A stretch of 64,000 nt of DNA from Candidatus Krumholzibacteriota bacterium (GTDB taxonomy: Bacteria > Krumholzibacteriota > Krumholzibacteriia > Krumholzibacteriales > Krumholzibacteriaceae), in NCBI GenBank assembly GCA_030609325.1, contig JAUWCL010000005.1, positions 1-64,000 of the forward strand, in the 5' to 3' direction. The notes under the pieces were generated by a model. That model was not told the origin of the DNA. It saw only the letters and a program-made list of their open reading frames with translations, and searched no databases. The number at the start of each line of letters is the position of its first letter. The first letter of the stretch is position 1. Of this stretch, positions 43,199 to 52,257 are shown piece by piece. The translations under genes and the position numbers were made by a program.

Positions 43199-45068
43199 TG
43201 ACCTTTACGAATTGAGAGAAAAGCTGAAACAAGAGCGTGACCAGAGGCACACGTGTGTGACCATCTGCTCCGGAACCGGATGTATAGCGTGCCGTTCCCA
43301 GGACGTTGTAGCGGAATTCGAGCGAGAGATGGCCGAAAAAGGTCTCGAGGATAAAGTGGCCCTTCGCCGGACCGGGTGCTACGGGTTGTGTGAACGCGGG
43401 CCGATCGTCGTGATTCTACCCGAAAGAATCTGCTATCTCGGTACCAAGGCGGAGGACGTATCTGAGATAGTCTCGGAAACGTTAGTGAAAGGCCGGCACG
43501 TAGATCGGCTGCTCTATGAGGATGTAGAGACTGGTCAGCGCATTGTTCGCTTGGACGATATCCCCTTCTACAGGAAACAGGAGCGTCTACTCCTGGAGGC
43601 CAATTCCCTGGTCGATCCAAAGAGGATCGAGGACTACATTGCCATCGGGGGATACTCTGCGCTCGCGAAGGTTCTGCTCGAGATGAATGCGGAGGCTGTG
43701 ATCGAAGAAATCGAGAAGGCCGGGCTTCGCGGCCGGGGAGGTGGCGGGTTCCCCGTCGGCTCGAAGTGGCGGACCACGCGAGATGTCCCGAGCGATCCCA
43801 AATATATAATCGTGAACGCCGACGAGGGCGACCCGGGTGCATACATGGACAGAAGTATACTGGAGGGTAATCCGCACAGTGTATTGGAGGGGCTCATCAT
43901 CGGGGCATTCGCGATCGGTTCGCAGAAGGGTTATGTCTATGTACGCCAGGAGTACCCCCTGGCCGTAGAAAACACGGAGATCGCTATAAAGCAGTTGGAA
44001 GAATACGGCTTGATAGGCAAGGACATTCTTGGATCCGGATTTTCTTTCACTGTCGACATCCAGCGCGGAGCCGGGGCATTTGTCTCCGGTGAGTCGAGCG
44101 CCCTGATGTCGGCTATCGAAGGCAAGGTCGGAGAGCCGAGGCTCAAGTACGTACATACCGCCGTCAAAGGCCTGTGGGATAAGCCGACCTGTTTGAACAA
44201 CGTGGAGACCTTTGCCAACGTTCCTTTGATAATCAATAATGGCTCCGATTGGTACGGCAGGATCGGATCAGACAATAGCAAGGGGACTAAAATATTCTCG
44301 CTCGTCGGAAAGGTCAACAACACCGGACTGGTTGAAATACCGATGGGGATGTCCCTGCGTGAGATCGTTTACGACATCGGCGGTGGTATTCCCAACGGAA
44401 AGAAATTCAAGGCCGTACAGACTGGAGGTCCCTCGGGTGGAGTCCTGCCGGAAGGCATGCTCGATATCCCGGTGGACTTTGACCGGCTTGAAAAGGTAGG
44501 ATCGATGATGGGTTCCGGCGGCATGATCGTCATGGATGAGGACACCTGCATGGTCGATACTGCACGATACTATACCGATTTTCTTGCCCACGAGTCCTGT
44601 GGTAAGTGCGTCCCGTGCCGCGAGGGCTTGAGGCAAATGCTCAGGATCCTTGACAATATAACCTCGGGAAAGGGCAGGGAGGGAGATATTGAACTGCTTG
44701 AGGAACTATCGGAGTTCCTCCAGGAAGCTGCGTTTTGCGCACTTGGCTCGACTGCGCCAAATCCGGTTCTCAGCACCATCGCTCATTTCAGAGACGAGTA
44801 TGATGCGCACATCAGGGATAAGCGCTGCCCGTCAGGTGTTTGCAAAGACCTTATCGCGTATCAGATTGATGCGGAAGCCTGCATCGGTTGCGGGACATGT
44901 GCCAGGAATTGTCCTGTTGACGCAATATCGGAAGTCGAAGGTGAAAATACGGTCTATGAAATAGACCAGGGGAAATGCATCAAATGCGGTAATTGCATAG
45001 ATGTCTGTCCTCCCAAAGTCGAGGCAGTTGTAAAGATATCCTCGAGTGTCTTGCTCGAGAGTGCATAA
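43176..45068 (+). CDS. NuoF/HydB-type NADH-binding flavoprotein
   Basis: A 630-residue diaphorase subunit. The N-terminal thioredoxin-like [2Fe-2S] domain has CSGTGC and CYGLC. The FMN/NADH region has RGRGGGGFPVG, NADEGDPGAYMDRS, then SLBB and a [4Fe-4S] site ESCGKCVPC. Two C-terminal ferredoxin clusters follow (CIGCGTCARNC, CIKCGNCIDVC). It closely parallels the NuoF part of the AOR fusion gene at 31952. Such subunits oxidise NADH or reduce NAD+, and in bifurcating complexes couple it to ferredoxin. It is translated from an ATG inside the end of the RR-NuoE gene. Confidence 0.95.
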   Translation: MPRLKSPDDLYELREKLKQERDQRHTCVTICSGTGCIACRSQDVVAEFEREMAEKGLEDKVALRRTGCYGLCERGPIVVILPERICYLGTKAEDVSEIVSETLVKGRHVDRLLYEDVETGQRIVRLDDIPFYRKQERLLLEANSLVDPKRIEDYIAIGGYSALAKVLLEMNAEAVIEEIEKAGLRGRGGGGFPVGSKWRTTRDVPSDPKYIIVNADEGDPGAYMDRSILEGNPHSVLEGLIIGAFAIGSQKGYVYVRQEYPLAVENTEIAIKQLEEYGLIGKDILGSGFSFTVDIQRGAGAFVSGESSALMSAIEGKVGEPRLKYVHTAVKGLWDKPTCLNNVETFANVPLIINNGSDWYGRIGSDNSKGTKIFSLVGKVNNTGLVEIPMGMSLREIVYDIGGGIPNGKKFKAVQTGGPSGGVLPEGMLDIPVDFDRLEKVGSMMGSGGMIVMDEDTCMVDTARYYTDFLAHESCGKCVPCREGLRQMLRILDNITSGKGREGDIELLEELSEFLQEAAFCALGSTAPNPVLSTIAHFRDEYDAHIRDKRCPSGVCKDLIAYQIDAEACIGCGTCARNCPVDAISEVEGENTVYEIDQGKCIKCGNCIDVCPPKVEAVVKISSSVLLESA

Positions 45069-45102
45069 CTGAGCCTGGAAAGATAAAAGGTGGGAATCCA
45101 AC

Positions 45103-45651
45103 ATGAAAATGTTAAAACTTCAAATCGACGGTCAGGAATTACAGGCGCAAAAGGGAACGACCATCCTTCAGGCCGCTAAATCAATCGGCATCGACATACC
45201 TACACTCTGCCATTCCGAGAACCTCAAGCCATATGGAGCATGCCGGCTGTGCATGGTAGAAATCACGAAGGATGAGCGGACAAGGCTTGTGGCTTCGTGT
45301 GTCTACGAGATTGAGGACGGTCTTGTCGTCAAGACCAATACCGAAAGGGTCAAAAAGATCCGCCGCATGATTATCGAGCTGTTGTGGCCTTCCCTGACGG
45401 GTCTAGCGAAGGAGTACGACGTGGCAAGCTCGAGATTCTGGCCTAAAGAAACTGAGTGCAACCTTTGCGGCCTGTGCGTCAGGTATTGTTCGGAGATCAG
45501 GAAATTGGACGCGGTCTACTTCAAGGGTAGAGGAATTGACCGCGAGCTTGCCATTGTTCCGGAACTCGCAAGAGAGTGCGCTTTTTGTCATCAATGTCAC
45601 GAGCTCTGTACCGGCGGGTGGATCGTATACCATTCTGACCAGGCCTTCTAA
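45103..45651 (+). CDS. HoxU/NuoG-N-type iron-sulfur subunit
   Basis: A 182-residue protein with a plant-type [2Fe-2S] domain (CHSENLKPYGACRLC and a later Cys) and two [4Fe-4S] motifs, CNLCGLCVRYC and CAFCHQCHELC. It stops directly after the second, where NuoG, [FeFe]-hydrogenases or formate dehydrogenases would continue with a catalytic domain. With the two preceding genes it forms a three-subunit diaphorase (E, F, U), but the enzyme it serves is not encoded beside it. Confidence 0.9.
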   Translation: MKMLKLQIDGQELQAQKGTTILQAAKSIGIDIPTLCHSENLKPYGACRLCMVEITKDERTRLVASCVYEIEDGLVVKTNTERVKKIRRMIIELLWPSLTGLAKEYDVASSRFWPKETECNLCGLCVRYCSEIRKLDAVYFKGRGIDRELAIVPELARECAFCHQCHELCTGGWIVYHSDQAF

Positions 45652-45778
45652 AAGGACCCGGTGCTTGTCGCCCCAAAATGGGATTCGTAAGCAGCCGATC
45701 CGGCAATATCCTCTGCCCTGGTGTAAAATAAACAGAAGCTACAAGGGTGAATTTGCTTGTACGTCGGCTTTTTCTACC

Positions 45779-46186
45779 CTACTCATCTACCGGCTTATAC
45801 ACGAACTCCCTGCTCAGAAGCACCTCTCCGTCCGGCGGCCCCAGGATGTCGACTCGCCATACGCCCGACCAGGCGGGCAGCATCCTCTTGGAGCTCCAGG
45901 TCCTCCACGACGCAGACTGGACGGTCAGGTCGACCCTGGCCTTCTCCTCATCGCCGTAGTACCAGACGTGAGTGACGTCCAGCGTATCGACCGCGCCGTT
46001 TATCCTCGTGTAGCAGTATATCCTCTCGGCCGTCTCGAAAAACTGCGTGCTCTCCCCCACCGGCAGCCTGTCCTCGATGCCCGAGCAGAAGCTCATCTTT
46101 TCGACTGTCAGTCCGCTTTCCTGCGTAGTCGACGAAACGACCGCCGCCGCGATCAGGACAGCCGCGATAACGAGTGTGCGTCTCAT
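45779..46186 (-). CDS. DUF2914 exported protein
   Basis: A 135-residue protein with an N-terminal signal peptide (MRRTLVIAAVLIAAAVV) and a DUF2914 domain: IYCYTRINGAVDTLDVTHVWYY and the closing GVWRVDILGPPDGEVLLSREF. The family is periplasmic and of unknown function; members often accompany envelope or regulatory genes. AAGGAAGG precedes the ATG. It lies 44 bases after the cotransporter gene and is probably co-transcribed. Confidence 0.85.
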   Translation of the reverse strand: MRRTLVIAAVLIAAAVVSSTTQESGLTVEKMSFCSGIEDRLPVGESTQFFETAERIYCYTRINGAVDTLDVTHVWYYGDEEKARVDLTVQSASWRTWSSKRMLPAWSGVWRVDILGPPDGEVLLSREFVYKPVDE

Positions 46187-46230
46187 CTCAGCCTTCCTTT
46201 CTTTGCCTGTCGAGCCGGTCCATCCAGCTG

Positions 46231-48456
46231 TCATACCAGGCTGCCGGAGAACCTGCTCGCGTTTCTTACGAATATGACGGAGCCCAGTCCCTCGGAGAAC
46301 TGGATGAGCCAGTCTGCGTATCCCTCCAGCGCATCCTTCTCGGGGATCATCAATCCCATGAAGACAAGGTCGGCCCCGATACTGCTCACCGTTATTATAT
46401 CCTCGATCGACGTGTCGGGCGGCCTCAAAATCACCTCGGCTTCCGCCTCGATGCGCACCGATTCGATCAGCTCGAGCAGACTCTCGATCTGCGTCACTCT
46501 CTCCTCCTCGCTCTCAACGATCGAGTGGATCTTGATCCGAGACGCCTCCCAGGCGGTGTTCATCCGCATCATGTGAGCGAGCAGGAGCATCAGGTCGCCG
46601 TTGTTCTCCAGACCTCCCCACCACAGGTCGATGCGCCTGTTCAGTCTCTTCTTCTGAATGTGCCTGAGCCTGCATATCAGAGTGTTCTTCTCGATCTTCG
46701 AGATGGTGCGCATGATCTCGAGCTCGGCGACAAGCTTCTCCTTCTTCGCCGGCCAGCCGAACATCAGCGTGTTCGAGTGAAGGCCCGCGATCCCGTTGGC
46801 CTGCGCGATGTTGATCACTCCAGTGACGATATCGGGGGCCACATATACCTCGCAGAAGCCGACGAGGTTTTTCGACTTGAGGACACGGTTCATCTCGGCG
46901 CCTTCGTGGTCGATATCTATATCGAGCTCGAGGAGGTTTCCCTCGACGATCCTGGATACGGTCACGATTCCGTGGTGCTGGTTGAAGCAGTTGGCAATGT
47001 ATATCAGGTCCGCTTCCTTCTTCACGTCCTCGGTGAAGGCGATTATGTGGGGCCGCCAGTTTCGCGAGTCGGGACGGTGATTCTTCAGCTTGAGCAGCGC
47101 GAACCTCGCCAGCGACATGTATGCGCCGGCCCTGACGTCCCCCCATCTTTTTTCCAGAGTCCTGCGCCGCAGATACATGAAAAGGATCACCTCGATAAAG
47201 GCCGCGACGAGGCAGGCCAGGGGATTGAGAAGGAACATCACGAAGAGGGCCCCGGCCGATCCTATCAGGGAGACGTACCAGGGGACGTTTATCGTCGGCC
47301 TGTATGACGGGTCGCCTACAAGCTTCTCGACGGCGGCGCTGAGATTGATGATCACGTAGAGAGTAAGAAACAGGACCGTGACGTACTGCGCGACAGCGTT
47401 AAGGTCCCCCAGCAGGACCGCGGAGAGGGCCAGCGCGCCCGTGATCCATGTCGCGATCGCCGGCTGCCCGCGCGTCGAGAGCCGCGACAGGAACCTCGGC
47501 GCGAGGCCGTCCAGCGAGAGAGCCTGAAGGACCCTCGGGCCCGAGAGCACGCTGCCGAAGACAGAGGAGAGGATCGCGCCCCACATCCCGGCAAAAACGA
47601 AGAGAGGCCCGCCGATGCAGATCAGTGTCCAGGCCTGGACGCCTCTCGAGGCGAGGGTGTCCCTGCCGATCGCTGACGTGATCGAGAAAAAGAAAGGCAC
47701 GGCCAGGTAGACCACCGCCCCGGTCAGCACGGCGAGAAGTGTGCCTTTCGGTATGCTGCGGCTCGGGTCCTTCAGGTCGCCGCTCATCCCTATTCCGGCG
47801 GTGAACCCCGTCACTGCGGGAAAGAAGACGGCGAATACGTACCAGAACCCTTCGGGCGCTGTTCTGTACGTGGCGACGACCTCGGGCGCGCGCAGGTCCC
47901 TGGTCAGCACCCCGATGAAAAGGGCCAGAAGCGAAAGCCCGACGGCGATCATGATCGGGACCTGGAGCTTCAGGGCGAGCGAGGCGCTCTTTCCCGAGAG
48001 TATCGTGCTGACGATGATAATGATCGCCGCGAGAATCTGCACCATGAAGACCGGTACGGCCCCCCATGCTGCGGGCCACAGCACTATGAGACTCTCCGCC
48101 AGGCCGAAGCTGTAAAATGTGATGCTCAGCGTGCGGCAGAAATAGAGGGGGATCCCGATTGCGCCGCCGAGTTCGAGCCCGAGGCTGTGCGCGATCATGA
48201 AATACTCGCCGCCGACGCCGACCCTCATGTTCGTCGCGATCGCCGAGGCGCTCAGGCCGGTGATGAAGGTGATCGAGCTCGCGACAAGGACCACAACGAT
48301 GGTGAGCGGCAGCCCCAGGTTGCCCACGACCCAGCCAAACCTCAGGTACATTATGAGTCCGAGGATCGTCAGCACGCTCGGAGTGAAGACACCGAGGAAG
48401 GTGCCGAACTTCGGGGCCTCCTCGACCTGACCGTTATCGTTTTCGTGTTCGTTCAT
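46231..48456 (-). CDS. bacterial SLC12-family (cation-chloride cotransporter-like) permease
   Basis: A 741-residue protein. The first ~430 residues are an APC-fold permease with about 12 helices and the opening GVFTPSVLTILGLIMYLRFGWVVGN, diagnostic of cation-chloride cotransporters. The last ~300 residues are a soluble C-terminal domain with a USP-like region (PHIIAFTEDVKKEADLIYIANCF), also as in eukaryotic NKCC/KCC proteins. Bacterial members are often listed only as amino-acid permeases; substrate is unproven. The ribosome site is weak. Confidence 0.9.
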   Translation of the reverse strand: MNEHENDNGQVEEAPKFGTFLGVFTPSVLTILGLIMYLRFGWVVGNLGLPLTIVVVLVASSITFITGLSASAIATNMRVGVGGEYFMIAHSLGLELGGAIGIPLYFCRTLSITFYSFGLAESLIVLWPAAWGAVPVFMVQILAAIIIIVSTILSGKSASLALKLQVPIMIAVGLSLLALFIGVLTRDLRAPEVVATYRTAPEGFWYVFAVFFPAVTGFTAGIGMSGDLKDPSRSIPKGTLLAVLTGAVVYLAVPFFFSITSAIGRDTLASRGVQAWTLICIGGPLFVFAGMWGAILSSVFGSVLSGPRVLQALSLDGLAPRFLSRLSTRGQPAIATWITGALALSAVLLGDLNAVAQYVTVLFLTLYVIINLSAAVEKLVGDPSYRPTINVPWYVSLIGSAGALFVMFLLNPLACLVAAFIEVILFMYLRRRTLEKRWGDVRAGAYMSLARFALLKLKNHRPDSRNWRPHIIAFTEDVKKEADLIYIANCFNQHHGIVTVSRIVEGNLLELDIDIDHEGAEMNRVLKSKNLVGFCEVYVAPDIVTGVINIAQANGIAGLHSNTLMFGWPAKKEKLVAELEIMRTISKIEKNTLICRLRHIQKKRLNRRIDLWWGGLENNGDLMLLLAHMMRMNTAWEASRIKIHSIVESEEERVTQIESLLELIESVRIEAEAEVILRPPDTSIEDIITVSSIGADLVFMGLMIPEKDALEGYADWLIQFSEGLGSVIFVRNASRFSGSLV

Positions 48457-48579
48457 AACCTGTCGGCCACGAATATATTTGAAACGGGGTGTCGTGTAAA
48501 GGACGGTAATCCGGGGGAACCGGCGTGAACGGACGAGGCACGGTACGGATTATCAGGCTATTTCTCAAAACATTGATTA

Positions 48580-48741
48580 TCAATCACTTATCGCGTCGGG
48601 TGGGTCATTCCCGGTCCGCTTCAGGGTCTCCCTCCCGAACGGTTCGAATCTCCTCTTCGCTCTGCGGCTCCGGGCCGCCACGGTGCCGAAGAGAAAGCCG
48701 CAGCCTATGCCGGCGGTGAGTTTTCCGACGGTGCTTTTCAT
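48580..48741 (-). CDS. small 53-residue protein
   Basis: A short frame from an ATG with AAAGGA about 11 bases upstream to a TGA. It reads MKSTVGKLTAGIGCGFLFG, then a basic stretch rich in Arg and a short acidic tail. A single glycine-rich hydrophobic segment followed by Arg residues suggests a small membrane-associated protein. It lies 34 bases past the end of... the upstream DUF523-DUF1722 gene, in the same direction. Not recognised; could be chance. Confidence 0.45.
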   Translation of the reverse strand: MKSTVGKLTAGIGCGFLFGTVAARSRRAKRRFEPFGRETLKRTGNDPPDAISD

Positions 48742-48775
48742 ATAGCAATCTTCCTTTCGCCGATCGTCACTCCGT

Positions 48776-49699
48776 TCAGGACCTTCTCCTATCGAGATAG
48801 TACTGACCCTGCATGTATTCCGGCCTGTATTTCCTCACATAGTGGTTCAGCAGAGTCACCGGCACGACGAGCGGTATCTGCTCTGTACGGTACCTCTCGA
48901 TGACCTCGAGCAGCTCCTTCTCCTCGTCGCCGCTCAGAACCTTCTTGAAATACCCTATGATGTGCATCAGGACGCCGGTATTCTTCTTCACCGTTGCCAG
49001 CAGCTTCAATCCGTCCATGAGCGTTTCGATGTAGCTGCCGTAAAGTTCCGCGGGGCGCTCCTTTCCGCTCAGTGCCACGAGGGTGTCGAGCTTCGTCAGT
49101 GTCTTCCTGCTGTGCGAGAGGATCAGTAGCTTGTGCCTCGCGTGAAACTCCACGAGCTTCCCCCTGGTCCTGCCCGACGACTCCATCCTCCGCCACCGGT
49201 CGAATGTGAAGATGCGTTCGATGAAGTTCTCGCGCAGGCTGTCGTAGTGAAGGCGGCAGTCGTCCTCCACCGGAAACACGGGGAACCTGTCCATGAAAGC
49301 GCGGGCGAAGAGGCCCGTGCCCTTTCTTGTACGCGATCCTGTTTTATCGTAGACCTTCACCCCCATCATCCCCGAGCTCGGAGATCCGCTCTTGAAGATG
49401 AACCCGCAGAGTTCCTCCTGCTCGAGCCCGCGCAGTCGCTTCGATGCCCAGCTCTTCATCCTCTCCGTATGGTCAATGAGCGTATTGCGCGTTATAAGCC
49501 GCGGGGCTCGAGGATCACCGACCAGCCGCATCGCCTCTCTCGGGACGCCGAGGCCACATTCCGCCTCAGGGCATACGGGGACGAAGTCGACGTACCTGCC
49601 CAGCCTGTCTCTGAGGAAACTGTCGAGCTTGTGTCCGCCGTCGTACCTGACCTTCTCCCCGAGCAGGCAGGAGCTTATACCCAGTCTGATCTTCTTCAT
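48776..49699 (-). CDS. DUF523-DUF1722 fusion protein (TudS/YbgA-like)
   Basis: A 307-residue two-domain protein. DUF523 (about 1-150) has GISSCLLGEKVRYDGGHK, PVCPEAECGLGVPR and GSPSSGMMGVKVYD; three Cys probably hold a [4Fe-4S] cluster, as in TudS thiouracil desulfurase. DUF1722 (about 180-295) includes LVEFHARHKLLILSHS and the helical YVRKYRPEYMQGQYYL end. The fusion is common. It may repair or recycle thiolated bases; function of DUF1722 is unknown. ATG at 49699 is preferred over TTG upstream. Confidence 0.9.
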   Translation of the reverse strand: MKKIRLGISSCLLGEKVRYDGGHKLDSFLRDRLGRYVDFVPVCPEAECGLGVPREAMRLVGDPRAPRLITRNTLIDHTERMKSWASKRLRGLEQEELCGFIFKSGSPSSGMMGVKVYDKTGSRTRKGTGLFARAFMDRFPVFPVEDDCRLHYDSLRENFIERIFTFDRWRRMESSGRTRGKLVEFHARHKLLILSHSRKTLTKLDTLVALSGKERPAELYGSYIETLMDGLKLLATVKKNTGVLMHIIGYFKKVLSGDEEKELLEVIERYRTEQIPLVVPVTLLNHYVRKYRPEYMQGQYYLDRRRS

Positions 49700-49858
49700 C
49701 CGCCCTTCAGCCAATCAATCACCTCTGATTCCGAATCGAAAAGGTGGATCAGTACTGCCATCTTCAGGGAACGGGGAAATCCGGATGATTATAGCACAGA
49801 TAAGGACCCGCATTGAAAAGTACTATTCGATAATTACAGCTCCGCTCATACGCGATCC

Positions 49859-50101
49859 CTAGGCGATGATGCACAGGACGAGGTACGGGACCAGGTTGAA
49901 CACAAATACCGCGACCTTGTATCCGCCCAGTATCTGGTAGTGGATCTTCCCGAATTTCTCGGGCGGAATATCGAACATTTTGCCGTGCATCCTGTAGGTC
50001 CAGCTCCGGCCGAGCGTGATGAACATGAAGTAAATGATCATGATCCCCCAGTTCAAGAGGGTGCACCAGCCGAAAAAAACACGTATCATCTCGACAGTCA
50101 T
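49859..50101 (-). CDS. DUF6868-type small membrane protein
   Basis: An 80-residue protein with two membrane helices and a short polar loop (GRSWTYRMHGKMFDIPPEKF). It starts at an ATG with a perfect AAGGAGG. This resembles the DUF6868 family, conserved as single genes in many proteobacteria; function unknown. It is likely transcribed alone. Confidence 0.82.
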   Translation of the reverse strand: MTVEMIRVFFGWCTLLNWGIMIIYFMFITLGRSWTYRMHGKMFDIPPEKFGKIHYQILGGYKVAVFVFNLVPYLVLCIIA

Positions 50102-50159
50102 GATTCCTCCTTTACAAGTTCTTACATCACCTTTGATAGCGCAGCCCGAGTCGCCGGGA

Positions 50160-50629
50160 TCATTCGTCGAAAAGCACTACCTTGTTCAGTACGACTTCTT
50201 TTCTGCTGCCATCATGAAAGAATCCGATCGTTACGGACCTGAAATCGTCGCTTCCGATCAGCGGCATCGAGAGAGGCGGTGGCAGCTCTCCGAAGAGACA
50301 GATGACATTTTCGAGCTCGATATTCCCGAACTCGAAGGATCTGAGCCTTGCCAGGTAGTTATGATCCGCATCGGTCATCGGCCACTCTACCATGAGCCCC
50401 TTCGATCTGATCGTTCCGGACAATCCGCTGTCACGATGAAAATCACGGTCGATTCGCGAAAATCGAGGACGAGATTATAACTTTCCTTCGAACCATTGAT
50501 CGAAGCCCTTACGAGAATGAGATGTCCGAGTTTCTCGAACGGAACGGCTGCATGGCTCGATGCAGATGGATTTCCGGGAAACGATGCGAGCAACACGATC
50601 GACAGGTAGATAGAAATTGATCTTTTCAT
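50160..50629 (-). pseudogene. frameshifted retropepsin-like aspartyl protease
   Basis: Two overlapping frames appear to be one broken gene. The first (50629 down to about 50440) starts at an ATG with GGAGG, has a signal peptide and the segment VPFEKLGHLILVRASINGS typical of bacterial retropepsin-like proteases. Where DTG-A should be, it reads LDFRESTVI. The second frame then continues the same domain (SGLSGTIRSKG, NIELENVICLFG, PLIGSDDF) to 50160. Thus the reading frame is lost near 50440 and the active-site triad is degenerate. A sequencing error could explain the frameshift but not the altered active site. Confidence 0.55.
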
Positions 50630-50686
50630 GTCTGGAACCTCCGGTACTGACTTCCTGTGGCTATGCCGGAGATGCTCTCTCTGCTG

Positions 50687-51178
50687 TCAGAAAGAAAAGT
50701 TTACGATCGGGAAGACGGGAAGAAAGCCTCCCTCACGGATGACGTTGATCAATCCTATCTGAAGCCCGTACATCGTCTCCGTGTAGTTGAAGAAACCGAG
50801 CTGGAAACCCCTGGCGTGTCCCGTGTAATTGATGAATCCCCACTGCCAGCCTTTGAAGGTGCCTTTAGTCACATTCATCGTGTTGTACTGGAGCCCAGTA
50901 AAATCGGCGTCCACCCAGCTGGCGAAACCTATCTGGACACCCTTCGACTCTCCCGAAGTAAGATGGTTGACGAGACCAAGATCGAGACCGGTCAGCGAAG
51001 CATTCCTCCCGTAGATCAGGTTGAAACGGAGCGCCGTTATCGAAGTCTCTTCAGGATAGATCTGCAGGGGAGTGAACAGCGAGAGCTGTACGGGCTTTTC
51101 TTCGGCCGTGCCGTCGGACGGCACGCATACCATGATCACAAGCGCGAGAACAGCAATGGAAAGCGTCGATCTCATCAT
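50687..51178 (-). CDS. LA_2272-type surface repeat protein
   Basis: A 163-residue exported protein: signal peptide (to about residue 25), then repeated short beta elements G(L/V/F)(D/Q)(L/I)G(L/F)(V/A/F)N, for example GLDLGLVN, GVQIGFA, GFQLGFFN, GLQIGLIN. The pattern matches the LA_2272 surface-repeat family, thought to be an outer-membrane or surface beta structure. Function unknown. GGAAAG precedes the start ATG. Confidence 0.8.
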   Translation of the reverse strand: MMRSTLSIAVLALVIMVCVPSDGTAEEKPVQLSLFTPLQIYPEETSITALRFNLIYGRNASLTGLDLGLVNHLTSGESKGVQIGFASWVDADFTGLQYNTMNVTKGTFKGWQWGFINYTGHARGFQLGFFNYTETMYGLQIGLINVIREGGFLPVFPIVNFSF

Positions 51179-51257
51179 TGTCTCTTTCCGTTTCCAGTAT
51201 ACCTGAAGCTACGGGGTCCGATCCCCGCCTGAGCCCGATAGTAAAACAGCGACAGCG

Positions 51258-51455
51258 CTATTTACAGCCCTTTCTCCATTCAGGGATGTTGCGGATGACC
51301 TCGCTGCTGAACCTGTCCCTTACATCGCACCGGCAGCCGCCTCGATCTACACGCCATTCACCGCCCCGGAAGCTCGCGGATCCTGTCTCATGAGCCGTGG
51401 CGATGTCATCCCGGCCGTCACCGTTAAAATCCCCTGAACATACTAATCCAGGCCC
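51258..51455 (-). pseudogene. remnant of a VCBS/FG-GAP-repeat protein C-terminus
   Basis: On the minus strand one frame reads GDFNGDGRDDIATAHETG and continues about 45 residues to a TAG at 51258 with a natural-looking end (IRNIPEWRKGCK). The Asp-rich calcium loop is unmistakable for an FG-GAP unit. There is no start codon with a ribosome site, and no further repeat upstream, where the CPBP gene ends. It looks like the tail of a lost gene. The rest of 51179-51500 shows nothing. Confidence 0.5.
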
Positions 51456-51500
51456 ACAGCAGCAGGGGTAGTATGATGGCCGCCGCTGGCATCCCGGGGA

Positions 51501-52124
51501 TCACCCGCGGGTAAGAAGATATATGGCCGTCATTATACCCAGCCCCGCGGTCATGTGGGATATCACTGGAATGGCCAGGCCGTGATAGCGCCCGGCCATG
51601 CGTCGCCACAGCGAGGAGACCAGGACCAGGATCACGAACACGACGATGACCCAGGGAATCTTCAGGAAAAGCAGGAGTACGAGCACGTGATACGCGGCAA
51701 AAGCAATATCCACGATATCGATGCTTCGGTTCCGCTCTGCCAGCGCGTCTCTCCAGAAGATCTCCTCGAGGATCGGATGCAGGGAGACGTAATACGCGGC
51801 GAACAGCCACCAGCTCGTCCCGCGGAGCCCGAATGATTCGAGGACCGCGGAGAGGCTGCCCTGTACGTTTTCTATCACGGTCCATAGAATGACCAGAAGC
51901 GGCCCGGAGCAAGCACACAGAAGGACGAGCCCGATACCGGTCGGGGTATGCCACCCCCGGAACAACGCCGGCCGGGGGCGATCGCTGCGCGCAAGAAACA
52001 GATATATCACGATGCCTGCATGATAGAGCAGGATCGCCGTCCACGCCGACCTGAGGTAATACAGACCTGCCAGGACGGCGATGCATGGCATCAGCAAGAC
52101 GACATACCGCGATCTGAGCATCAT
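51501..52124 (-). CDS. CPBP-family intramembrane protease-like protein
   Basis: A 207-residue polytopic protein with about seven hydrophobic segments. The CPBP motif EEIFWR (about 120-125) corresponds to EExxxR. Downstream FAAYHVL and ISHMTAG supply the expected His residues. These proteins are glutamic intramembrane peptidases related to CAAX proteases and are often involved in self-immunity or envelope processes. Start is ATGATG with weak ribosome site. Confidence 0.8.
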   Translation of the reverse strand: MMLRSRYVVLLMPCIAVLAGLYYLRSAWTAILLYHAGIVIYLFLARSDRPRPALFRGWHTPTGIGLVLLCACSGPLLVILWTVIENVQGSLSAVLESFGLRGTSWWLFAAYYVSLHPILEEIFWRDALAERNRSIDIVDIAFAAYHVLVLLLFLKIPWVIVVFVILVLVSSLWRRMAGRYHGLAIPVISHMTAGLGIMTAIYLLTRG

Positions 52125-52257
52125 GCTGTATTTCCGTTTAAATCATTCTGAAGGATGACCGCGTTCAATTCTTCTTGCATGCAGCGGCATTCCTCCTGTA
52201 AGTAAAATACCATAATAACTGGCTCCTTCAGCGTACCAGTTTACCGGGACATCGCCT

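Noticed and set aside
45652-45778. Search for the start of an [FeFe]-hydrogenase or formate dehydrogenase after the HoxU-like gene
   Set aside because: No frame with H-cluster or molybdopterin motifs; the next real gene is a minus-strand DUF2914 protein.
51424-51500. Short minus-strand frame encoding a hydrophobic 22-residue peptide after the CPBP gene
   Set aside because: It is the wrong frame over the start of the FG-GAP remnant, without a ribosome site.
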